Origin: an uncultured Bacteroidia bacterium
GTDB lineage: Bacteria; Bacteroidota; Bacteroidia; Bacteroidales; UBA932
Assembly: GCA_902768665.1 (NCBI GenBank)
Contig: CACXMA010000003.1
Location: 86,454 to 150,453, forward strand
Reading direction: 5' to 3'
Length of the DNA stretch: 64,000 nt
Numbering within the stretch: the first letter of the stretch is position 1; each line of letters starts with the position of its first letter. The translations under genes and the position numbers were made by a program. This document shows, in pieces, positions 23,803-32,507 of the stretch. The notes under the pieces are model-generated. The model was not told where the DNA came from. It was given only the letters and a program-made list of their open reading frames with translations, and did no database searches.

Positions 23803-26800
23803 TTATTGTTCCGCTGTCAGATGGGATTGATAATTCCCGTTGGCGCGATACTGAGGAGCGTAGAGCGATTCAACCGTTATCACAGGAGCTGTGAAAGTAC
23901 CGGCTTGCGTGACAAAGAAAGCATCTTCCCAGACCGTCGTTTCTTCCGGACAGACGTCGAGCCACCAGCAGGTTCTGTCTGTGCGAATATCCCGGTAGCA
24001 CTGCGGAAGGCGCGTCCAAATGCCGTCAATGAGAATGGGATTCATAATCTTTCCCTCCACCGGGCCCGACCTTTGATTGACGGGCAGCAGATTGGCTTCG
24101 CGGAAAGCATTGATACGGACAAAGGAGCGGTTCTCTTCGCTCCAGATCTCGTAACATGCGACAATCCGGTCTCCTACCTGAAGGGTGTCTCCGGGCTGTA
24201 TTTCTGTCCTGCTCCCATCCTTTTCCAGATAATACCTGCGCTCCACACGCATACCGTTTCCTGAAGCCCGGATTTCTTTGAATGGAAGGGCGCTCGTCGC
24301 TGTTAAAGAAACAAGCTGTCGGTTCAGCAAACTATCCGGAGCACTCTTAACAACCTGCAAGGCATCGAGATAGGCGGGATCTCCCGTCCAAGACTGGGTC
24401 TCGTTCTGAAGCATCAGCCAAAGCTTAATTCCATCGGAAACGGGACCTTTCAACAAGTCCGCAAGCAGAGAATGGGCATACACCTCCGAGGAAAGAAGCC
24501 CGCAGAATGGCAGTACCGCATTCGGATAATACAGGCCGCCGGAAGGATGCCGGACGGCATATTGCTCCAGCGAAGAGAGGTCCTTGGCGATGGACCGTTT
24601 AAAACGGGATGCCGTGAAGACCGACTCTCCCCAGGCCCTACCCAGAGCAATGCCTTCGTCCGTTGCGGTCAGGTTCTGCAACGTCCGAACGCGGCGGGCT
24701 TTGTCCAAGATCCAGCCATTGGCATAGTCATACCTTCCCGGCGTCAGATATGACCGGGCGAAACGGCGAAAATCTTTGATCCGGTAGCGGCGGACGGCCT
24801 TCTTTTCTATGCCGGTCAAGTCAAAGGGGACGGAGGACCACATCGCCCGGATATCCATATAGATGTCATCCGTCAGACCGCCGCACCACATAGGCATCCA
24901 GTTCCCAAACTGGCTGTTATCCAGATAATGGACCGATGCTTCCATATCAGGAATCGCGATACCTTTATCCCGCAAACGCGCGAATCGCTCCAGCAAGGTG
25001 GCCGTCACCAGCGGTGAGGATTCCATCCCCTCCGTCCACGCAAAACCACCATCCTCGCCACGGAGCGCCAACAGTTGCGTCAGGATGCCTGTCGTATCCC
25101 GTCCGAGCAGCGACCGGGCATAGAGGCTCGCTGAGAGCGAAATGGCATCCAGATCCTGCGGCTCTGTCCACGCAGAGAACCCCTCGTTCACGACTTCCCG
25201 AAGCGTACGGACCGTCATCTCCGCCTGCTCTCCCGGGACATTGACAAACATCCGGCGAAGCGAATCAACCGCCTCGGGACCTGCTAAAGCCGAATGGCAT
25301 TCCGTCAGCAGCTGTTCAGAGCGGTACACGGGCACGGAGTAGCGGACAGCATCCTGGAATCCGCCGCCGTCAAAAGTAAACAGGAGTATTACGGGACCCT
25401 CTCCCGAAGGGGCTCTGAACGAGAACCGGGCACTCGCAGACCCTCCGGCCGGAAGTTCCATATCCGCAAACTGCACGGACGAAGAATCATTTCCGGCCTC
25501 AGCCCGGAGATACAGGCGTCCGGACAAGGCCTCATCGGAAATGCTGGATACAACGACCGCTATCTCATATTCGTCCTGTTCATACAAATACCGGGGCGGT
25601 GTCACGGCAATCCGCACCGGAATCGTTACGACAAAATCCCTCTGCAGGGCAGCGTTTCGCATCGTTGCGTCATGGGCAAAGACATTGACATGGTAGGTGG
25701 AGAGTTTATCGGTAGTCTGGAACGAGACGTCCACCTTTCCACTTTCGTCCGGATAGAGGAAAGGCTCAAAGGCCAGGGCCTCGGAAAAGATTTCCCGGAA
25801 TTCATGATCCATTAGTTCAAGTTCTTCCACGTCCTCCTCTTCTTCCTCAACGATAACTTCTGATGCGGCGGTGTTCTTCTTTCTGGAAGCAGAGACCTGC
25901 ACACCAGAGGTCGTACCGGAGAGGGCGCTGGTAATGCTATTCACAGCCCGCGATCCAATCCCCCGAAGGCGTATCCCGGGACGGACACCATAGCCCACAA
26001 CAACTTCGTCCAAATACTGAACATCCTCTTCCAGAATGATTCTCATATTAGAACCGGCAGGAATGGACAAAGGCTGATATCCCAAGCATTCCACATTTAA
26101 CAGAGTACCTACCGGCACATTCAGAGAGAAGTTACCATAGATATCGGTAAGTGTGTATATCGTGCTAATCGCTGAAACGCTTGCAAAGGCAATTGACTCG
26201 CCGTTGGTATCTATCACCACGCCAGAGACCTGGCGATTATAGCGACTGGAAAGCGGAGCGTTTTCTCCCGTTATTGTTCCAGCCTTCATCTTAGGCCAAG
26301 GATTATTGAATACGGGAGAGAGCAGGCTTACGGTCCTCCATCCATTCGGATGGATCTCATCCAGACTCTTATCAAAAATAGCCACGGCAGTTTCTACCCC
26401 AGGTTCTGTCTGCAGAGAAAGGGTGTTGGGCGCTCCGGGCATAGTTCTGTCAACAAATCTGGAGACCATAAGCGGGAGATCCATTTCGTGCCGAGACCGA
26501 TAATAGACAGCCTCGTGAACGATTTGTTCCGCATGTCGGAAATAAAAGATTTGCAACCGAACGGCATCCGGATAGCTATTCTCATAGAGGAATTCGACAT
26601 TCAAAAGGGCATCTTCTTTCCCCGGGGTCCCTTCTAGAAATAGCTGACGTGAAGCAAGAACATCCCCGTTCGGAGCTATCAAAGAGGCTATAGCCCAGAT
26701 CGGTCCATCACCAGCCCCGAATCGGGCATGGATACTCTCTCCCTCTTCAAGAAGGGTCTTTCCGGGCAGAAATACAGATTGTACCTTAGCGTTCAACTCG

Positions 26801-29091
26801 GATGTCATCTTGAGGATAGGCAAGTCAACCAGGGATTTTTGTTTTCCTCCATCGACCTCCCCCTGCAGGAAATACAAACCGTCCGGAAAGGCCGATAAGT
26901 CGAGGTCGAGGGTTTCTTCAGATGTTCCTTCCAACACCAACTCCCCCTGCTCGTCTGTCAATCGATACGTGACGGGCGCACGAACCGTTTGAGTTAGATT
27001 CTTGACCGTCCACTCAATGTGCCCGTGCTGTTCGGTCAACACGGATTTTTCAAGGATCGAATAAGGCAGAGAAAAGGCACCCTCTTCCGCATTGGCAAGA
27101 ACGGCACTCAAAGACAGATTATAGTATACCGTGAAGCGATGCTCGAACTGACGAGTCTCGCCGGTCACGTCCACCGCGTGGATTTCCAAGATGTATTCAC
27201 CCGCGTGCGACAGCCTCAGCGGGATACGGAAAGCCCCTTCAGGCCCTATTGCAACTGGTCCTTCCCACTCCTTTTTACCTTGTTCGGAAACCTTGCCTTG
27301 CAGGGTTATGCCTTCCACCGGGTGATCGGAGTAGCTGACCAGGCGCCCAGTAATTTCTCCCAGTGAATCCGGGAAAAACGGCGCTTGCAGGGGATCGAAC
27401 GTCAATTCATAAGAAGGAAGAACGAAATCATCCACACGGAAAGAACTCCGGGCGATGGTTTTCTTCCGAAAGACAACCTCAATATTCCAGAGGCCATTTC
27501 GCTCCTGCGCGGGGATGGGCCATTCCCACGCTACCGATCCGAAAGAATTGGTTTTCAGGTCGATTTCGGACAAGCGTTTGTTCTCTGCGTTGACCATCCG
27601 GATCTGGACCTCTTTGCCCTTCGGAAGAGCCTTCACCCGATCATGCAGGTCACCCTCAAACAGAATGGCCTTGGCTTTTAAGATATCACCTGGCCGATAG
27701 GCACCGCGCTCCTTTAACACCCGCGCATGCATAAGAGCCGGAGTTACCCTGACTTCTTCCTTTTTCCGATCCAGGTTCAGTATAACACTTGCACTTCGAC
27801 GATCTCCGATCCGTGCAGAAAGAACGGCTGGCTTGCTTCCTATCTTATTCTGAAATTCTGCCGGCAGAAGAGTCAAACCATCAAGAGCTATTTCTTTCTC
27901 CTGGTAATTTTTCGTTTTCCATCTTTTCACGCGATCAAGACGCAGGGTGGCAGACGAAACAGGCTCACCAGTCTGGTAATCGGCAACATAAACAGCATAC
28001 CCGTCTTCCTTCTGACAGACTGCCAACGAGAGACTATGTTTTTCATAGTTGGAACTAGCATAGTATTTATCCGAATGGACATAATAGGAACCGTCTGGAA
28101 GATCCGGAATAGGAACGACCAGCGTATCCAGGGCATAAAATCGCCCATGCTTATTGTGGAACGAGACATCCCGACTGGTTCCGTTTGATAAAAACTCCAA
28201 CTTTCCCCGTACAAAATTTCTTCCAATCAAAACGACAGAGTCATTTTGAAATTCGATCCTGAGATCGGATTTGCTGAGCCTATCAAGAATGTGTTTTACG
28301 GACAAATCCACCCGTTGCTGGACTCCCCCCACTTTGATCGCTCTGGAAAAGGCCTCAGCATCGTTATACAAAGATCTGGCGTCGCCCTGGGTCACGGAAG
28401 GATCCCTCAGTAGTTTTTCAAACCGCATCTGCAACACTTCCTTTTCCGGAAGGAAACGGAAGGGATCATCAACATACTGCTTTGCGAGTTTCTTCATGGC
28501 CGCCAGCCGGTCTGTTTCCCGCCCAGCCATTACATACGACAGATAAGGTCGGGACGGATACCTATCGCCTATCTGTTCCACTAGAAGACGATACACTTCC
28601 GACGTGTCGGTAAGAGAATGGTCCTGAATCAGTTTGTCCCAGAGAATCCACTCGAAATCGTTGGCAATATCATCTACTTCTTTCGTTTGAAGAAAAGAAA
28701 TGCGATTGAATTGCAAATCAGGATGACATCCGGAGGACAATTCTTCGCGATGTGCCAAAGCGAAATCCCAGTCCCTGTTGAGCCAGCGATAGGTTAACAG
28801 AGGTTCTCCATATGATTCCACAACATCACGTAAAGAGGCTTTCAACGAATCACGGGATTTCCAGTCCACCCGGGAATAAATCCGCTCTTCTTTCCTACAT
28901 GTCGAGAAAAAATCCTCTGGAAGCCTCTGTTCAAGAGCGATGGCTCTTATTTCGTGGAGTTTTTGAATCTGGTCACGAGGGCGGTCCTTCCAGGCCAACC
29001 TATTATATTGCCTCCATTCCTTTTTTATATTTTGGGCCTGGAGGGTAGGAAGCGAAAGGAGTATCAGAAAAAGAATCAATACTTTCTTCAT
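23803..29091 (-). CDS. Alpha-2-macroglobulin-like protein with embedded CarboxypepD_reg domain
   Basis: 1762 residues from the ATG at 29091. An in-frame ATG 102 nt upstream lies beyond the promoter box at 29114. Signal peptide MKKVLILFLILLSLPTLQAQ. Macroglobulin-type beta domains follow (GAYRPGDILKAKAILFEGD, SYELTFDPLQAPFF). A CarboxypepD_reg-like domain at about 945-1035 (SGVVIDTNGESIAFASVSAI, DEVVVGYG) is inserted, then the A2M core (LSTYHVNVFAHDATMRNAAL) and a helical thioester-type domain (DGGFAWTEGMESSPLVTATL). I see no CxEQ thioester motif. Bacterial A2Ms trap proteases in the periplasm; without a thioester, binding would be non-covalent. More AT-rich than the core genes flanking the segment. 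Confidence 0.85.
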   Translation of the reverse strand: MKKVLILFLILLSLPTLQAQNIKKEWRQYNRLAWKDRPRDQIQKLHEIRAIALEQRLPEDFFSTCRKEERIYSRVDWKSRDSLKASLRDVVESYGEPLLTYRWLNRDWDFALAHREELSSGCHPDLQFNRISFLQTKEVDDIANDFEWILWDKLIQDHSLTDTSEVYRLLVEQIGDRYPSRPYLSYVMAGRETDRLAAMKKLAKQYVDDPFRFLPEKEVLQMRFEKLLRDPSVTQGDARSLYNDAEAFSRAIKVGGVQQRVDLSVKHILDRLSKSDLRIEFQNDSVVLIGRNFVRGKLEFLSNGTSRDVSFHNKHGRFYALDTLVVPIPDLPDGSYYVHSDKYYASSNYEKHSLSLAVCQKEDGYAVYVADYQTGEPVSSATLRLDRVKRWKTKNYQEKEIALDGLTLLPAEFQNKIGSKPAVLSARIGDRRSASVILNLDRKKEEVRVTPALMHARVLKERGAYRPGDILKAKAILFEGDLHDRVKALPKGKEVQIRMVNAENKRLSEIDLKTNSFGSVAWEWPIPAQERNGLWNIEVVFRKKTIARSSFRVDDFVLPSYELTFDPLQAPFFPDSLGEITGRLVSYSDHPVEGITLQGKVSEQGKKEWEGPVAIGPEGAFRIPLRLSHAGEYILEIHAVDVTGETRQFEHRFTVYYNLSLSAVLANAEEGAFSLPYSILEKSVLTEQHGHIEWTVKNLTQTVRAPVTYRLTDEQGELVLEGTSEETLDLDLSAFPDGLYFLQGEVDGGKQKSLVDLPILKMTSELNAKVQSVFLPGKTLLEEGESIHARFGAGDGPIWAIASLIAPNGDVLASRQLFLEGTPGKEDALLNVEFLYENSYPDAVRLQIFYFRHAEQIVHEAVYYRSRHEMDLPLMVSRFVDRTMPGAPNTLSLQTEPGVETAVAIFDKSLDEIHPNGWRTVSLLSPVFNNPWPKMKAGTITGENAPLSSRYNRQVSGVVIDTNGESIAFASVSAISTIYTLTDIYGNFSLNVPVGTLLNVECLGYQPLSIPAGSNMRIILEEDVQYLDEVVVGYGVRPGIRLRGIGSRAVNSITSALSGTTSGVQVSASRKKNTAASEVIVEEEEEDVEELELMDHEFREIFSEALAFEPFLYPDESGKVDVSFQTTDKLSTYHVNVFAHDATMRNAALQRDFVVTIPVRIAVTPPRYLYEQDEYEIAVVVSSISDEALSGRLYLRAEAGNDSSSVQFADMELPAGGSASARFSFRAPSGEGPVILLFTFDGGGFQDAVRYSVPVYRSEQLLTECHSALAGPEAVDSLRRMFVNVPGEQAEMTVRTLREVVNEGFSAWTEPQDLDAISLSASLYARSLLGRDTTGILTQLLALRGEDGGFAWTEGMESSPLVTATLLERFARLRDKGIAIPDMEASVHYLDNSQFGNWMPMWCGGLTDDIYMDIRAMWSSVPFDLTGIEKKAVRRYRIKDFRRFARSYLTPGRYDYANGWILDKARRVRTLQNLTATDEGIALGRAWGESVFTASRFKRSIAKDLSSLEQYAVRHPSGGLYYPNAVLPFCGLLSSEVYAHSLLADLLKGPVSDGIKLWLMLQNETQSWTGDPAYLDALQVVKSAPDSLLNRQLVSLTATSALPFKEIRASGNGMRVERRYYLEKDGSRTEIQPGDTLQVGDRIVACYEIWSEENRSFVRINAFREANLLPVNQRSGPVEGKIMNPILIDGIWTRLPQCYRDIRTDRTCWWLDVCPEETTVWEDAFFVTQAGTFTAPVITVESLYAPQYRANGNYQSHLTAEQ

Positions 29092-29113
29092 GATCGTCTG
29101 CGGTTGGTTAGAG

Positions 29114-29121
29114 CAAAGATA
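29114..29121 (-). promoter_or_regulatory. -7 promoter box TATCTTTG for the A2M gene
   Basis: Exact TAnnTTTG match on the minus strand, 22 nt upstream of the ATG at 29091; supports that start. Confidence 0.7.
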
Positions 29122-29178
29122 AACAATAATTTGTAAACATAGAACATATAAATGATATGCTATTCCAAATTTTCTTAT

Positions 29179-29186
29179 TACATTTG
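29179..29186 (+). promoter_or_regulatory. -7 promoter box TACATTTG for the AAA/DUF4143 gene
   Basis: Exact TAnnTTTG match, with predicted start near 29193 and a leader of about 55 nt. Confidence 0.65.
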
Positions 29187-29191
29187 CGACC

Positions 29192-29225
29192 ATACTCCAT
29201 AGATTTACAAAAAATTTTGGAGTAT
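29192..29225. promoter_or_regulatory. Inverted repeat in the leader of the ATPase gene
   Basis: ATACTCCA (29192-29199) and TGGAGTAT (29218-29225) are perfect 8-bp arms around an AT-rich centre, beginning at the predicted transcription start. Could be an operator or an mRNA 5' hairpin. Confidence 0.5.
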
Positions 29226-29247
29226 ACTATCAAATCTTTGATGCATT

Positions 29248-30387
29248 ATGTACAAAAGAGTATTTAATATTGAGAGTAAGCTGGATGAAGCAATGTTCCT
29301 ATTTGGCGCACGTCAGACTGGGAAATCCACCCTTTTGAAAGAGCGCTTCAAAGGGAAGATTTACTATGATTTGCTGAATCCGTCCCTGCGAAAAGCCTTT
29401 AAACTGAATCCCAACTCGTTAAAGGAGGCCCTATGGGACAAACCGACCGGCACCCTGGTCATCATCGATGAGATCCAAAAAGTGCCGGAGCTGCTTGATA
29501 TCATCCACACCCTGATGGTCGAAAAAGGGCTGTGGTTCATCCTCAGCGGCTCCAGCGCCAGGAAGCTCAAAAAGCATGGAGCCAACACCCTCGGCGGCCG
29601 TGCCATCCCGGAGACCCTGTATCCGCTTGTCTGGCCGGAAGTGACCGACTTCCAACTGGACCGTGCCGTCCAGAACGGAATGATTCCCCGTCACTATATG
29701 GTTGAGAATGCCACCAAGCGACTCAAAGGTTACGTGGAAGTGTACCTCAACGAAGAAATCCGTGAAGAGGGAGAAGTCCGGGAACTGGAAGCCTTCGAGC
29801 GATTCATGGAGGTAGCCGCCATCTCCGACGGAGAAATGCTGAACTACTCCAACATCGCCTCCGATTGCGGCGTTTCCACCAAGACGGTCCAGTCATACTT
29901 CCAGATTCTCTATGACACGCTGATCGGTTATGAGATTCCTGCTTACAGGAAGGCCGTCAAGCGGAAGATTGTCCAGGCCCCCAGGTTCTACTACTTCGAC
30001 GTGGGCCTGGCCAACTATCTGATGGGTCGCCACTCCCTGAAGCGTGGCACCGACGATTACGGCCATGCCTTTGAGCATCTGGTAATACAGGAAATCATCG
30101 CCTACAAAGGATACAACGACAAGAAGGACATTATTTCCTATTGGCATACCTACGATAAGAAGGAAGTGGATGCCGTTATTGGAGATGCCAAGGTTGCCAT
30201 TGAAATCAAATCCGTCGAACTGGTCAAGCCCAGACATAAGGCTGGATTGAAAGCCTTCAAGGAAGAGCACCCCGATTGTCGCTTGATGCTGGTGACTTTA
30301 GACCCTGTCTCCAGAACAGTAGAAGACATCGAGATGATTTATGTCATCGACTTCCTGAAGATGCTGTGGAACGGCGAGATCTTCTAA
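29248..30387 (+). CDS. ATP-binding protein, AAA_14 plus DUF4143
   Basis: 379 residues. Walker A is GARQTGKST (about residues 20-28), Walker B LVIIDEIQKVPELL, and sensor SGSSARKL. The C-terminal part (YFYFDVGLANYLMG-like segment at about 248-260, then GHAFEHLVIQEIIAY and EVDAVIGDAKVAIEIKS) is DUF4143, which contains a PD-(D/E)xK-like D...ExK motif. These ATPases are widespread in Bacteroidota, often multi-copy; the function is unknown, with suggested defence or DNA-related roles. Monocistronic, with its own promoter and leader inverted repeat, in the AT-rich segment. Confidence 0.9.
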   Translation: MYKRVFNIESKLDEAMFLFGARQTGKSTLLKERFKGKIYYDLLNPSLRKAFKLNPNSLKEALWDKPTGTLVIIDEIQKVPELLDIIHTLMVEKGLWFILSGSSARKLKKHGANTLGGRAIPETLYPLVWPEVTDFQLDRAVQNGMIPRHYMVENATKRLKGYVEVYLNEEIREEGEVRELEAFERFMEVAAISDGEMLNYSNIASDCGVSTKTVQSYFQILYDTLIGYEIPAYRKAVKRKIVQAPRFYYFDVGLANYLMGRHSLKRGTDDYGHAFEHLVIQEIIAYKGYNDKKDIISYWHTYDKKEVDAVIGDAKVAIEIKSVELVKPRHKAGLKAFKEEHPDCRLMLVTLDPVSRTVEDIEMIYVIDFLKMLWNGEIF

Positions 30388-30412
30388 TCTTTGCAGTAAC
30401 CCAAATAATTCT

Positions 30413-30420
30413 TATCTTTG
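30413..30420 (+). promoter_or_regulatory. -7 promoter box TATCTTTG for pheS
   Basis: Exact TAnnTTTG match 24 nt before the pheS ATG; also likely drives the kinase and ABC exporter genes that follow. Confidence 0.7.
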
Positions 30421-30444
30421 TAGGTTTTAAAAAAGATACGAAGT

Positions 30445-31479
30445 ATGAAAGAAGCCATTGAGCAGATTCTTGCAGAGCTGGACGCCCTCAAGTGTTCGTC
30501 CGAAAAGGAAGTCGAGGAAGCCCGCATCCATTTCCTCGGAAAGAAGGGTTCCGTGACCCGACTTTTTGAAGAATTCCGGACGGTCGCGCCCGAGATGAAG
30601 CGCGAGTTCGGCCAGAAGCTCAACCTGCTCAAGAAGCAGGCGACCGAGCGCATCGAATCGCTCAAGGAAAGCGTCGGCACTACGGCCGGCGCCGCCGCTT
30701 CCGGCGATGACCTGACCATGCCCGCCGACCCGATGGAACTCGGTTCCCGGCATCCGGTCTCGATTGTCCGCCAGGAGATTGTCGACATCTTCCGCAAGGT
30801 CGGCTACGATGTCGCCGAGGGCCCCGAGGTGGAGGACGACTGGCATGTCTTCGAAGCGCTGAACTTCCCGCCGGACCACCCGGCCCGTGACATGCAGGAC
30901 ACTTTCTTCGTCTCCGCCGGGCATCCGAATCCGCTGCTGCTCCGCACCCATACATCCTCCGTGCAGGTGCGCATGATGGAGACCCTCCCGCTGCCGATCC
31001 GCGTGATCTGCCCGGGCCGCGTCTTCCGCAACGAGGCGATTTCCGCCCGCGCCCACTGCATCTTCCACCAGGTGGAGGGCCTCTATATCGACAAGGGCGT
31101 CACCTTCGCCGACCTCAAGCAGGCGATCCTCATGTTCGCCCGCGAGATGTTCGGCGCCGACACGCAGATCCGCATGCGCCCGTCCTATTTCCCGTTCACG
31201 GAGCCTTCTTCCGAGGTGGACGTCAGTTGCAACATCTGCAAGGGAAAGGGCTGCAATATCTGCAAGGGCACCGGCTGGCTCGAGATCATGGGCTGCGGCA
31301 TGGTGGACCCGAACGTCCTCCGCGCCAGCGGCATTGACCCGACGGTCTACAGCGGCTTCGCCTTCGGTATGGGTGTCGAGCGCATCGCCATGCTCAAGTG
31401 GCAGGTCAACGACCTCCGTCACTACTTCGAGAATGACATGCGCTTCCTCGGCGAGTTCGCCACGGCTCCCGAAGTCTAG
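30445..31479 (+). CDS. pheS: Phenylalanine-tRNA ligase alpha subunit
   Basis: 344 residues, the usual PheS length. An N-terminal helical coiled coil is followed by class II synthetase motifs: HPVSIVRQEIVDIFRKVGY, FEALNFPPDHPARDMQDTF, RTHTSSVQVRMM, PGRVFRNEAISARAHCIFHQ (motif 2) and GFAFGMGVERIAMLKW (motif 3). A CNICKGKGCNICKGTG insert before motif 3, probably zinc-binding, is seen in this group. It charges tRNA-Phe as part of an alpha2beta2 enzyme with PheT, which is not in the window. First gene of a run with 5-nt spacing to the sugar kinase. Confidence 0.97.
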   Translation: MKEAIEQILAELDALKCSSEKEVEEARIHFLGKKGSVTRLFEEFRTVAPEMKREFGQKLNLLKKQATERIESLKESVGTTAGAAASGDDLTMPADPMELGSRHPVSIVRQEIVDIFRKVGYDVAEGPEVEDDWHVFEALNFPPDHPARDMQDTFFVSAGHPNPLLLRTHTSSVQVRMMETLPLPIRVICPGRVFRNEAISARAHCIFHQVEGLYIDKGVTFADLKQAILMFAREMFGADTQIRMRPSYFPFTEPSSEVDVSCNICKGKGCNICKGTGWLEIMGCGMVDPNVLRASGIDPTVYSGFAFGMGVERIAMLKWQVNDLRHYFENDMRFLGEFATAPEV

Positions 31480-31484
31480 CCGGC

Positions 31485-32507
31485 ATGGAAAAAGCCATCG
31501 TCACTTTCGGTGAGATCCTGATGCGCTGGTCCCCGCTCGGGGCGCTGCGTATGGGACAGAGCAACCTCTGGGAAGGCCAGTTCGGCGGTTCCGAGGCCAA
31601 TGTCGCCGTCTCGCTGGCGGTGCTCGGAGAGAAGGTCGGGTATGTGTCCCGGATTCCGGCGAACGCCGTCGGTGACAGCTGCCTGCACACGCTCCGCTGC
31701 CAGGGAATCGATGTCGGCGACGTCGTCCGCGGCGGCGATCGGCTGGGCGGATACTATTTCGAGCACGCCGCAGACCTCCGCAAGTCCCTTGTCGTCTATG
31801 ACCGGCAGGGTTCCTCCTTCTACAGTGCCGCGCCGGGCATGTTTCCCTGGCGGGATATCCTGAGCCGGGCGCATACCTTCCACTGCTCGGGCATCACCTG
31901 CGCCGTGTCCCGGTCGGCTGCCGACGCCACCTTTGAGGCGGTCCGGACCGCGCGGGAAATGGGCCTTCGGATCACCTGCGACATCAACTACCGCAAGAAT
32001 CTCTGGAAATATGAGGGCGCGAACGCCCACGATACCCTCAGCGCCCTGATGCAGTACAGCGACTTCATCTTCGGCGACCAGGACGAGTGGGAAGTCGCCA
32101 CCGGCGTGAAGAAGATTTCCGAGGAGGGGATGATGGCGGACTCGAAGCTCGACATGGAGGCCTACGGGCGCTATTTCGAGGAGATGCACCGGCAGTTCCC
32201 GCACTGCTCGGAGATGATGCTGGGCCTTCGGAACCAGCTCAGTACCAATCACCATACTCTTACCGCACTGCTCTGGTGCAAGGGTAAGATCTACCAGTCC
32301 CGGATCTACGACATCACGCACATCGTGGACTCCGTGGGCGTCGGCGACGCTTTCGTGGCGGCCTATCTCCACGCCTCCCGCAAGTGGCAGGACGACCCGC
32401 AGCTGTGGCTCGATTTCAGCATCGCGGCGGCCATGATGAAAAACTCCATCGTGGGCGACGCCAACCTCGTCACCGAGGAGGAAATCCTTGAGGTGCTCGG
32501 GGTATGA
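31485..32507 (+). CDS. PfkB-family sugar kinase, probably 2-dehydro-3-deoxygluconate kinase
   Basis: 340 residues. IVTFGEILMRWSP at the start, GGSEANVAVSLAVLGEKVGY (substrate-binding GG) and SVGVGDAFVAAYL near the end (anion-hole/catalytic Asp motif, normally TxGAGDxF) define the PfkB family. YRKNLWKYEGANAHDTLSAL is typical of Bacteroidota KDG kinases, which phosphorylate 2-keto-3-deoxygluconate from uronic-acid breakdown. The usual aldolase partner is not adjacent, so the exact sugar is less sure than the family. It overlaps the ABC transporter gene by 4 nt (ATGA). Confidence 0.85.
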   Translation: MEKAIVTFGEILMRWSPLGALRMGQSNLWEGQFGGSEANVAVSLAVLGEKVGYVSRIPANAVGDSCLHTLRCQGIDVGDVVRGGDRLGGYYFEHAADLRKSLVVYDRQGSSFYSAAPGMFPWRDILSRAHTFHCSGITCAVSRSAADATFEAVRTAREMGLRITCDINYRKNLWKYEGANAHDTLSALMQYSDFIFGDQDEWEVATGVKKISEEGMMADSKLDMEAYGRYFEEMHRQFPHCSEMMLGLRNQLSTNHHTLTALLWCKGKIYQSRIYDITHIVDSVGVGDAFVAAYLHASRKWQDDPQLWLDFSIAAAMMKNSIVGDANLVTEEEILEVLGV

